A program made the position numbers and the translations under genes. 64,000 nt of DNA, from contig NC_065536.1 of assembly GCF_932294415.1 (NCBI RefSeq), forward strand, positions 40,322,354-40,386,353. The letters are read 5' to 3'. The notes below the pieces were generated by a model, which made no database searches, was not told the origin of the DNA, and saw only the letters and a list, made by a program, of their open reading frames with translations. Position 1 is the first letter of the stretch. Each line of letters opens with the position of its first letter. The stretch comes from Quercus robur. Its lineage: Eukaryota > Streptophyta > Magnoliopsida > Fagales > Fagaceae. Positions 23,600-32,385 of this stretch are shown here, piece by piece.

Positions 23600-24390
23600 C
23601 AAAAAGTTTAATTGCTTGTGTTATGTATATCACATGTGAGTTTGGCCTAGTACTTTCGTACTAATGACGTAGTGTATTTACGAGCTTAACTTGTTATGTA
23701 TGGACATATATCTTTGTGGGAGAAATCTTGAAAACTATGTGTGACTGTTGTAAATAGATCTTCAAGCTTGTCATGAATGATTGGTCAATAGCCTTGATGG
23801 TCTTGATACTTGCATAGACTTGTACCTATATATCTTTCTACTTTTATTTTTTATGTTTTTGCAATAGAGCTCACCAAATGTAAATCTCAAAATGCAAAAG
23901 AGATTATGAGCTACTAGTATTGACTAGGAAAAAAGGGAAAGCGACTTTTGTATTGAAATGTATGGTGCTCAAAAAGCCAAAGGCTAACTCTCAATGTTGA
24001 AATATAAAAAATTTCAAGCACTGATCTCAAAAAGGAGATGTATTATCTAAAGAGGATCAAATGTTATGATTTATACAAAAGCCAAATGAAAAGCTTCTAA
24101 GTTTTGTAATCATTCTCTTGTGAGAGGTCATATATGTTTATTTTCATAATTGAGATAGACCTTTTGAATTAGTAACAGTTGTGTATGACTTTATTGAATT
24201 GATCATTGAAGTTTCACCCTAGTTTAAGGACTATTCCACATTTGGTACTCACCCACAACACACAAGACTTTGATTCAATTAATGCTTATCTCATTTGTGT
24301 GATTATACATGTTCAAATGTGATGTGTATGCTCAATTATTTGTTGATCAAACCCAAAAAGATTTTTGAGTGTTTTATATGTTTTTGAAAG
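23600..24390 (+). other. Conserved noncoding block of Element C
   Basis: It aligns with 5040-5840 of Element B almost without large gaps, while having no shared open frame. It includes GTGAGTTTGGCCTAGTAC at 23636 and GGTCAATAG near 23783. The block lies between gag and the internal promoter in both elements. Confidence 0.6.
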
Positions 24391-24461
24391 TGATTTTATA
24401 ATTTCGTGCTTTTTAGTTTTTGTTCAAAATGCTTTTTGTTTTTTTCTTCAAAAACTAATTC

Positions 24462-25595
24462 AGAGGCAGTTTCACGAGAAGCTCGCGACTTAGAGCTTCC
24501 CGCAAAACCAACTTAAGGGAAATAATTTTTTTCTTTAGTTTTATACAAAGAGTCTTGCTACTGTCTTGTGGGTATTTCGCTACTAAACCTTTCTCGCGAA
24601 ATGCTTTTTAGGAAAAAACTGGAAATTTTTCAATTTCATACAGAGGCTATCGCGACTGTCTCACGACTATTTCGCGACTAATAGCTTCTCGCAAAAGCTT
24701 TTGTGCTTCTTGAGACTAATCTCGTGACTGTCTAACCTGCGAAAAATGCGTGTTTTCGGTTTTATATAGCAAATGTGACAGTTTTTCAAACTCACTTCAT
24801 TTCCCTCGCACTACATCTCTTGAACCCCTCTCAACCCAAAATCATTTTTCACTCAAACCCCTTCACTCTCAAGCTTGTTTTCTGCATTTTCATCTTCAAG
24901 GTATGTTTTCTAAAACATTTTCTTCTCTTTTGTCTTAGTTTATGTAGAAATTAAGTTAGGGTTTCCAAAATTGGGGATTTTTTCAAAAATGGGTTGGGAT
25001 TTATGTTTTTGTGAAAAAATTTTCAAAATTTTCGATTGGGCTGAGTCCCATTTGATCTTTGTGCATCTATGTTGGCCCTTTGTGGCAATCTAAACATGTA
25101 TTGAGGCAGATTTCATCATGTTTATGCATTGTTCATTTGTGTTGTTCACTGTTGCATGCTATGTGTTTAACAGAATGTTCATATGACATTCTTGTGTTGA
25201 ATTGAACTCAACTGAGCTCCATTCCTTGGGCATACCCTTGATTAAATTTGGGTAACATGTTTTAGTCAAAGGGTGTGTTTTACACATTTTTCCCTTTTTG
25301 TGCCATGCCATGCACCTCCTAGGCACACAATAGGCACTCTCTAAGCACACCCCATGCATCACCTACTGCACACATATGCACAACACATACACACACATGC
25401 ACAGTTGCTATTTTCTTGCATTTTGCCATTGTTTACATGTCTTAGCACTCATTACATGTTACTTTTAAGTTTGTTGTGTTATGTTTTAAGTGTTTTTACT
25501 TCTGTTTTGGACTAATTTGAATCTAATCAAGTTTTATGTTCTGTTTTGTGTTTGTGCACCTGTTTCTTTTCTTGGTTATCTGTGTAAATGTGCAG
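24462..25595 (+). promoter_or_regulatory. Element C internal promoter: motif array, TATA, leader intron
   Basis: About eleven motif copies (TCGCGACT, TCTCGCGAAA, CTTCCCGC and CpG-decayed versions) fill 24465-24750. A TATA box TTTATATAGC (24761-24770) follows, then a C/T-rich leader with ACTACATCTCTTGAACCCC, and a near-perfect donor TTCAAG|GTATGT at 24901. The intron of about 695 bases ends TGTAAATGTGCAG at 25595, and the accessory ORF ATG is the next base. This reads as a complete plant promoter plus 5'-leader intron inside a retrotransposon. The motif set matches the Element C LTR, which also has it directly upstream of TATA. Promoter activity is inferred. Confidence 0.65.
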
Positions 25596-26519
25596 ATGTC
25601 TCCTACCAAACATTCTGCGACCAAGAAGTCATCAAAACGTGCTTGCACAGATTCTGACAACTTCAAGTCTATTGAGGCAGATTTAAAGTATAATGACTGC
25701 TGCAAAAGAGCAACAATTATCATGGAAAGGGTCGTGAAATTGGATACCCTTGAGGACACCTTCATACTTGAAGTGTTCAAGGAAAGGACAAAGACAAAGC
25801 TCCTGAATCTAGCTGGAGTTGTATACTCGGAGATCATAAAGGAATTTTTCTCCAATGCAAGTGTAGAAGAAGATCATATAGATTGCTGGGTGAGACACAA
25901 AGAGTTTGTGATTACAAGGGAAAGCATACAAGAATTTTTGGAGATTCGTCCCCCCTCACAGCCAATCACAGTCCAATGTGAGGATCGCTTGGACCCTACT
26001 GAGGAAATGGTGTTAACTCTTGGTGGTACATTTAAGAAGACCTCCATGAACACAATTCCATTCAATCCGGAGATGAGGACTCTTGCTCATGTGATGATCC
26101 ACAACTTATATTCGGTTACCAACCTCACGACATTGTCCGCTCCAATGACAATTTTTTTGTACGATCTCTTTACTCGCAAGGAGATTGATATATGTGGACA
26201 CATCTTCCATCTGTTGAAGAAGAGCATAGAGAAGCAGAACTCCAGAACAATCATGCCATTCCCCTCACTCATAATGGGCCTCATTGCAAAGTCAAGGCTC
26301 AAACTTTCGAGTGGTCTTACTGTGGTTCAAAGAGACTATCCCATTGGTGCACATATAGTTACTCAAAGCATAGCCCACATCAAAGGCTCCAGAACTGGCG
26401 TGTCTTTAATACCACGGGATAGTGTTGAGGAGGGGGGTGGCGATACAGAGGATGAGATTGATAAATTCACTTCTGCACCAGAGACTTCAGCTCAGCCATC
26501 TTCTTCAACACCAGCATGA
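25596..26519 (+). CDS. Element C accessory ORF (PF20167-like plant transposon protein)
   Basis: An uninterrupted 307-residue frame from MSPTKHSATKKSSKRA (ATG 25596) to a TGA at 26517. A Lys/Ser-rich N-terminus suggests nuclear or nucleic-acid binding (inference). The middle carries the family pattern, including LEIRPPSQPI, FNPEMRTLAHVMIHNLYSV, TIFLYDLFTRKEIDICGHIF and a Pro-Phe-Pro-Ser-Leu-Ile block. The C-terminus is Ser/Pro/Thr-rich and acidic (EEGGGDTEDEIDKF). In-frame sequence extends 5' of this ATG through the intron acceptor, so I prefer the ATG right after AG 25595. It corresponds to the broken minus-strand ORF of Element A. Function is unknown; candidate roles are binding the element's own motif arrays or aiding mobilisation. 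Confidence 0.75.
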   Translation: MSPTKHSATKKSSKRACTDSDNFKSIEADLKYNDCCKRATIIMERVVKLDTLEDTFILEVFKERTKTKLLNLAGVVYSEIIKEFFSNASVEEDHIDCWVRHKEFVITRESIQEFLEIRPPSQPITVQCEDRLDPTEEMVLTLGGTFKKTSMNTIPFNPEMRTLAHVMIHNLYSVTNLTTLSAPMTIFLYDLFTRKEIDICGHIFHLLKKSIEKQNSRTIMPFPSLIMGLIAKSRLKLSSGLTVVQRDYPIGAHIVTQSIAHIKGSRTGVSLIPRDSVEEGGGDTEDEIDKFTSAPETSAQPSSSTPA

Positions 26520-27414
26520 GGACCAGACAGACTTGATCGCCTCCTAGCTAAAGTGGACCTGATGTTTACCATGCTTGACTCCCATGTGTAGCACACTGCA
26601 GACCAGTTTGCATTCAGGGTCAGATCATGGCATTATCTTCTCAGATCGAGGACTTATCCGTAAACCATGGTATAGATTCAGAGTCCGACCAATTCTAACC
26701 TCTTTGGCCATTTCTGGTCAAAAAATGGGAGAAAATTTTGAGGGGGAGCTTGTACAGTTAAGGGGGAGCATAGCTTAGGCTTAAAAACAATTGGTTCATA
26801 CAGGCGGTTTAGCATTATTTATTTTAACTTTTATAATTGTTTGTTTAGATCTCTTTATTGCTTTCTTTTAAAACTTTAGTATTCTGTTTTTAATTTCGGT
26901 TTATATTCAGTAGTTGTGTTTATCTCAATGCTTTGTAGCATTTTTTAGTACTTTTAGATGTTGATTATATATCTTTAGTACCTCTCACTTGTACCCTAGT
27001 AGGATCTTGTATCTTAGATGCAAATACTTCGTGTATTTTGTATTGGTTTTGTGTTGGACATGCAATTGATCCTTGTGAGTGATCTTAATTGCATTGCATG
27101 TTCGAATGAGCATTTACTAGTTAAATGTTCATTGTAGTCATTTTTTAATGATTGTTCTTGTATGATCAAGATATGCTTACATGTTTTATAGTGTTTACAA
27201 ACTTGATCGCACTTTACTTGCTCATGTATGTACCATGTCTTTAACTTGTCATAAGCTTAATGAAAGTTTTGTTTGTGTGCAAGTGTTTCAAGTTACAGGT
27301 ATATAAGTGCAAGTGCTTCACAGCTTCTAAATTAGGTGTGAGTGAGTTTTGCCACTGTTCACAAACTTACGTTTAAGTCTAGAGTCTATTTTAGGGTTTT
27401 GTCATGGAATAGCC
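26520..27414 (+). other. Element C 3' noncoding interior
   Basis: It contains GGGGGAGC purine strings (26743-26776) and no supported frame. The last ~90 bases (from CACAGCTTCTAAATTAGG) match the end of Element B (7748-7857). Confidence 0.5.
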
Positions 27415-27426
27415 AAAGGGGGAGAC
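27415..27426 (+). other. Element C polypurine tract
   Basis: AAAGGGGGAGAC directly precedes the 3' LTR start. Confidence 0.85.
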
Positions 27427-28482
27427 TGTAAAGTTGTAATTTACAACTATATGTTTTGTTGGCTTTTATTCTGTGCCAAATTTGATTGTAATTATGTTCA
27501 ATCTTTTGTACTTTGTATTTAATGTGAGATTTAATTGTAAGGGTTGTATGTGAGAGAGAGAAAATGTGAAGACTTAAGCAAATTAAAGACTGAAGAGTTT
27601 TCGCGGGTAACTCGCGACTAAGCATCCCGTGAAATGATGCATATGCCCTATACATGACTGGATTGAGAAAAGTCAAGATAGGATGGAGACAGCTGTGTTT
27701 CGTGAGTAGCTCGCAAGTAAGGTCTTCCCGTGAGACACTAGCGAAACATTCTATTTTGCCAGATTGTCCTATCTGATACACACTTTCTGTACCCACATTA
27801 TATATACTCACATTACCCACAGATGTTGAGGAGTACTTCAGAGAGAAAACCCTAGCCACAAACCTTAAGAGTTAGAGATTGTTATACCCACATTTCTCTA
27901 CACAATTGCTTGGGGATTTTCCTCAACTCCTACCTCTCCATTTTCATACCATTGAGAGGTTGATAACTCAAACACTTACCACACCCTTTAAGAGTGTCAA
28001 GGAGGTTTTGGTGCTACTAGGAAGCATTGGAATAACGGCTTTGGAGAATGCAATCGGGCGTATTGCAGGATCTGGAGAGCTAGACAAGGCATGTTTCCGA
28101 GAAGTCTTGTTGGAGTAGGAGCTTAGAGGGCTTAGGTATATCGGGTAGATTAGACTTGGAGGATTTCTTGCTGACCCATGTATCCCAACTGATTGTCTAG
28201 TAGATCGATTACCACTTGGAATGTGGCGGATAGGTTCTTCGCTGAGTTCTTCGATAACACATCAGCATGTTATCTTGTGTTTACATTCTTCTTCCCTACT
28301 CTTTTACCTTTCATTTTACTGCTGTGTTATAATGATTATGGGTTAGAGCAGCTTGTTTGTTTATCCGCTCACATTTATTCTATTCCACACTTAGTATTAA
28401 GTTAGAGTAAAATCAATCGAGTCGTAACTTTAATTTGGGGGTCTAAATAGCTCTTGTGTTTTCACATATTTTCAAGCATTCA
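27427..28482 (+). repeat. Element C 3' LTR
   Basis: Partner of 20324-21395, with differences concentrated at CpG sites of the motif cluster (27598-27750), for example CCCGTGAAATG where the 5' LTR has CCCGCGAAATG. It ends AAGCATTCA, followed by the CACTT duplication. Confidence 0.92.
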
Positions 28483-29476
28483 CACTTGTTAGGAACATAT
28501 GTCACTATTTTATGTAATTGACTAATCTTTTGACAAAACGCACTTTACTTGTAATTGGGTAGATCTAAGATGTGTTTAATACTTCAAGAAACCTTGTTTC
28601 AAGTTCAAGTGTTAAAGTTATGCAAGTCTGTTCAAAATTCAAGTGTGAAAAGTGTTGTTTATTAAAACTCGACAGTTAGCTCAACAACTAGCATCTATCG
28701 AGTTTTGAAGAGCTATTGAAGCCCGTGGCTCGACAATAACTCGATAGATAGGTATCTGTCGAGATTTATGAAAAAAAGAGTTTCAAGTCTATTTTGACTC
28801 CAATCCGTGATTGTATGTTTGAGTTTTTCTTTTTCTCACAACCCTAGACATATATAAATCTTATTTTAGAGGCCGTCACACAAGAGAATACAAGGAGAAC
28901 GAATGCAAAAGGTGACCGATGCCTTATTCTCTCTGAAAGAAGTTACTGCATTTTTGCGCCATAGGGTTTTATAACCAAGTGCTTCTTGATCTTCGTTGTT
29001 AATGAAGTGAAGAACTTTGCAGCCAACATCTTCTTCAAGTTGGTAAGTTAGTCATGTACTAGGAACCATGCATCATTGGTTAGTCACGTACTAAGATTCG
29101 AGCAAAAATGGTGGTGTTTATATATTGAAGAATTCAGAAGTTCTGAAGCGGTAGAAGGTTTTTGCTGTAAGTTCATCTACAAGGATTGTAGAGTCTAAGG
29201 ACAAAGGTTTCGTACTCGATCTGAAACTTCTCTTTACCATAGTGGATTGTTTTTGGGGAAGGTTTCCCCCTAGGTTTTTTACTGTGAAACTTATTTGTTT
29301 TATTGGTTTTCATGGGTTATCACATCTTGTCTTATTTATTTTTCCGCTACATGATTTTAACATGATATTGATGTTTATTTGTTATAACAAATTTTATTAA
29401 TAATAAATTTAATAAACAACTTGGATTTAAAACTTGTTAATTCTATCAACCGGAGTCTAAATTTTCCAATACTTTC

Positions 29477-29694
29477 ATGTGCATCCAAAAGAAATGTAAT
29501 TGAGTGGATTGTGCTCTTTTCCTTCTTACCATTGTAAACTTTGATTTATAGTTCAATAATATTTCTGGGGTTTAATTCAAAAAGAAAAATTATAGGATTA
29601 TAATCGTTTTTGTTTGGTAAAAACTTTGAACTATTATTATAATTGATTAGTTTTTAAATTTTTTTTTTATTTTATTTTTTCTATCTACTAGAAG
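29477..29694. other. AT-rich host DNA
   Basis: No feature was seen apart from T-rich runs near 29660-29685. Confidence 0.5.
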
Positions 29695-31045
29695 ATACAA
29701 GACCTGGAAAAGCTACAGAGGCATGAAAAAGTGAGAGGGGTTGAATGTGAAGGAGAAAAAAGTATCGATGATTTGGTTGAAAAATTAACTGGAAGTCTAC
29801 ATCAATGGATTTCATTATCTGCCTCATGCAAAGAACCAACAAAGAAAAATTGGCGAAGGGGCTAATGACTTAACCAAGGAGAGACAACCAGTGCCTAACA
29901 AAGAAGAAATTCAAAGACAAGAAACAGAAACCACAATTGATGGAGCCAAAACAGATTAAGACGAGAGAGATGAACACAAAAGGACAGACACAGGCTATGA
30001 TGCTCAGGTCATGGTAGAAGCCTCTAAAGATATAGATGCTAAGGTTGTGCATAATTTAATATCCTGTCGGGAGTTGGCTCAAAGGTCAAGCTGTGACTTT
30101 GCTCTATCGGTGTGGTCACTTTGGCAAGATTGCCCTTTAATATCCCTGCTGAATGCAAAAGACTTTACTGGTCTGCTGCACCAAATTTGTTCAAACTCTG
30201 ATGGAGTTTCATTAGAATATTTTTTTGCAATATCCTGGTCCATATGGTATAACCGAAATCAGATAGTTCATAATGAGCGTGGTCTTTCCCCTCTGCAAGT
30301 CTGGGAAATGGCGAAGAGAGTTGTTGATGACTTCCAAGAAGCTAACTTGCTGCATTTGTCCTCGACACAACCATCAAACAGTGGCTGGGCAGCGCCTCCC
30401 CCAGGTTTTTTCAAAATTAATGTTGATGGTGCGTCGTCCTTGGATGGTCAGGGGGTGTCGGGAGTGGGAGTGATCATTCGGGATGCTAATGGTGGTGTGC
30501 TTGCTGCTCTCTGTAAAGCCTTGCCTATGCACTATTCAGCTGAATGGACTGAACTCTTTGCTATGGAGCAGGGTGTCCTCTTGGCTCAGGAAATGGGTGT
30601 TCAGCAGGCAATCTTTGAATCTGATGCTTCCGCTGTCGTTCAAGCCATTTCTCAAGACCTCTGTGGTGGTGAATCAGGCCACTTGATCCAAGGAATACAG
30701 AACGCGAAATTGCGCTTCTTGAGTTGCTCATTTCGACATGTGAAAAGGGACTCCAACAGGGCTGCCCATGAGCTTGCCCAATATGCAAAATGTAAAAATG
30801 TCAGCTGTGTATGGAAAGGTGTTTCTCCGCCTTTCTTAGATTCTCTGTTTCATTCGGGTATAGGCTGATTGCTGTATGTTGTTTGACTGTTGTTTGTTGT
30901 AGGCTAAGGCCCTGTTGTACCCCTTTTCTTATGTTAATGATATTACACATTTTCTCTTCAAAAAAAAAAAGGTCAAGCATTCAATTTCCAAGGTGAAGAA
31001 GGCTATTATTGGTAAGTCCTCTCATCAAAAGACATCACCAAAATA
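29695..31045 (+). pseudogene. Decayed host coding remnant, interrupted by an L1 fragment
   Basis: From about 29698 the plus strand reads QDLEKLQRHEKVRGVECEGE and on to TKKNWRRG before a stop. One G fewer in a G4 run (about 29860) would continue it as ANDLTKERQPVPNKEEIQRQ. A TAA at about 29957 follows, then VEASKDIDAKVVHNLIS. Beyond the L1 insert the frame resumes near 30979 with SISKVKKAIIGKSSHQK. The composition is charged and coiled-coil-like. I do not recognise the family. Since the coding trace continues on both sides of the L1, the gene or exon predates the insertion. Confidence 0.4.
30092..30967 (+). mobile_element. 5'-truncated L1 LINE 3' end
   Basis: It encodes the last ~260 residues of an L1 ORF2, up to the stop at 30868, and ends in an A-rich tail at 30957-30970. 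The 11-bp target duplication AAAGGTCAAGC is at 30081-30091 and 30968-30978. The plant L1-type RNase H domain (RVT_3-like) is clear: FKINVDGASS (first Asp), GVGVIIRDANG, AEWTELFAMEQGV (Glu), FESDAS (Asp), and FRHVKRDSNRAAHELAQYAK (His, Asp). The frame is intact, so the insertion is fairly young or short enough to have escaped decay. Confidence 0.9.
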
Positions 31046-31348
31046 AAATACTAGGATAGATGATTCTGTCAGTTGCAAGAAGTCGGATCAGATGAAAAGA
31101 TAATTATGTGCAAGGGCTTGTTATTGGTAAGTCCTTGATAGCTAAATTAACCCAAAAAACTTCACTTTATTACTTTAGCTAATGCATTTTTACAACAAAT
31201 GCATTAACTTCAATATTCTATTCCTATTTTATTAAAATATTATTTTTTTCACTCAAATATTTTTTTTACCTCTTTCTTTTCCATTTCACTTCTACAATCA
31301 TTGTGAAAACTCATATCAACTATAGCAAATTCACATCAAACCTATATA
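31046..31348. other. AT-rich host DNA, no gene seen
   Basis: Nothing could be supported besides T-rich runs. Confidence 0.5.
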
Positions 31349-31960
31349 TGTTTGGTGTACATGTGTGAATGGAGACCTATATTTAATAATAATAAGAAGA
31401 ATGAGTAGTTAATATAACATAGTTGAGCTCATACTTATAGGGTTTAGGCCTTTGGGTTATGTGTGTCTCTAGTCTTTCCAATGTGTATATCTCCCCAACA
31501 AGTGGTATTAGAGCACATGGTGGTGTGGGGCAAAAGGTGGCAAGGTTATCAAGGTTCCTTTTGCAATTGGAGCAGGAATGGGGTGTATACTTGGCTCCCT
31601 TTTGCAAATGGAGTAGGGACGAGCCACTTTCTCATTTGGAGTGGGGACAATATTTCGCACAAGGCAAACCCATAAAAGTCCACACAAACTATCTTGGAAA
31701 AAAGTCCAACAAATGAGTATTGTCAATAGTGCTAGACAATGATGAGGTGTGAGGTTTCCATGGATAAAAGACGTAGGACTTGTTTATGGTCCAAAGAGAG
31801 GCAGAGACTCCCACGTGAGGGGGAGATTGTTGAGTATAGATGTGTGAGTGAAATCCCACATTAAATAATGATAATAAAAATAAGCGGTTAATATAACATA
31901 TATAATTGAGCTCATACTCATTAGGCTTATGTTTTTTGGGTTAAATTTGGCTATGTATGT
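31349..31960 (+). mobile_element. TRIM-like miniature LTR element
   Basis: Two ~150-bp repeats, 31349-31500 and from 31828, share GTGTGA-x(2)-GA, the TTAATATAACATA-GAGCTCATACT stretch and TTGGGTTA. After the first comes AGTGGTATTAGAGCACA, a primer site close to TGGTATCAGAGC. Before the second comes the purine tract GAGGGGGAGAT (31817-31827). The 3' edge of the second repeat is diverged and no target duplication could be fixed. The interior is non-coding, as in TRIMs. Confidence 0.75.
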
Positions 31961-32000
31961 TATATTAACTACTCAAGGTCAAGGAGTCTCAAATCCAACA

Positions 32001-32245
32001 CCAAATATCAACAAATCTCAAAACCAACTAGCAAATCCAAAACCCAGTTGACTTGCAAGGAACACCAAATCTCAACAAATCTTATAACCAACTAGCAAAT
32101 CTAAAACCCAGTTGACTTGCAAGGGCCAGCTCAAATTAAGGCTCAAAGGGCTCTTTGCCACTTTATTAAAGCTTACTCAAACTCTCACATCATTTCACAC
32201 TTTATTAAAGCTTACTCAGACTCTCACATCATTTCATCTTATTAA
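32001..32245. repeat. Two short tandem duplications
   Basis: A ~62-bp unit containing AACCAACTAGCAAATC and AAACCCAGTTGACTTGC is repeated twice at 32001-32125. A ~43-bp unit containing TTATTAAAGCTTACTCA and CTCTCACATCATTTCA is repeated twice at 32158-32245. Both lie downstream of the AKR gene's last exon. Confidence 0.85.
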
Positions 32246-32385
32246 AGCATATTGCAACTAGCGAACTATCTTACAGATGATTAACAATAAGGAAAGGTAG
32301 ATTCAATTCAATGCATTAACCCGACCCCCATTTCACTCTTATTAAAATATACATTAAACACGTGCCTGCAATGGCTACAAGTACG

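Larger units (their letters stand above)
20324..28482 (+). mobile_element. Element C: gag-only LTR retrotransposon with accessory ORF
   Basis: LTRs at 20324-21395 and 27427-28482 begin TGTAAAGTTGTAATTTACAAC (first copy TGTAAAATTG) and end AAG(C/G)ATTCA. A perfect 5-bp duplication CACTT lies at 20319-20323 and 28483-28487. Contents in order: primer site, UBN2 gag, knuckle, coiled coil, second knuckle, conserved noncoding block, motif array with TATA and intron, accessory ORF of 308 residues, purine tract. No pol domain is present in the 6-kb interior. This is the best preserved of the three related elements and shows the plan most clearly. The gag-only layout fits the TR-GAG type of plant element. 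Confidence 0.93.
20300..29471 (+). mobile_element. Solo LTR related to Element A, split by Element C
   Basis: The LTR starts TGTTAGGACATATTTGATTC at 20300, is cut at 20323, and resumes at 28488 with GTTAGGAACATATGTCACT. It ends ...TTTTCCAATA at 29471. The target duplication CTTTC is perfect (20295-20299 and 29472-29476). Rejoined, it is about 1 kb and its first ~120 bases match the Element A LTR. It carries the same CTATCGAG/TCGATAGAT motif cluster (28665-28770) and a TATATAAAT TATA box (about 28849). The 3' part differs from Element A. The terminal dinucleotide is TA instead of CA. Confidence 0.8.

Noticed and set aside
24470-24610. CTTCCCGCG motifs as simple E2F sites
   Set aside because: Only some copies resemble an E2F consensus; Elements A and B use other motif sequences at the same position, so a general E2F explanation does not fit.
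24480-24740. TCGCGA-type repeats as a CRISPR-like or satellite array
   Set aside because: Spacing is irregular, copies are short and degenerate, and they are fixed relative to TATA boxes, which suits a regulatory array.
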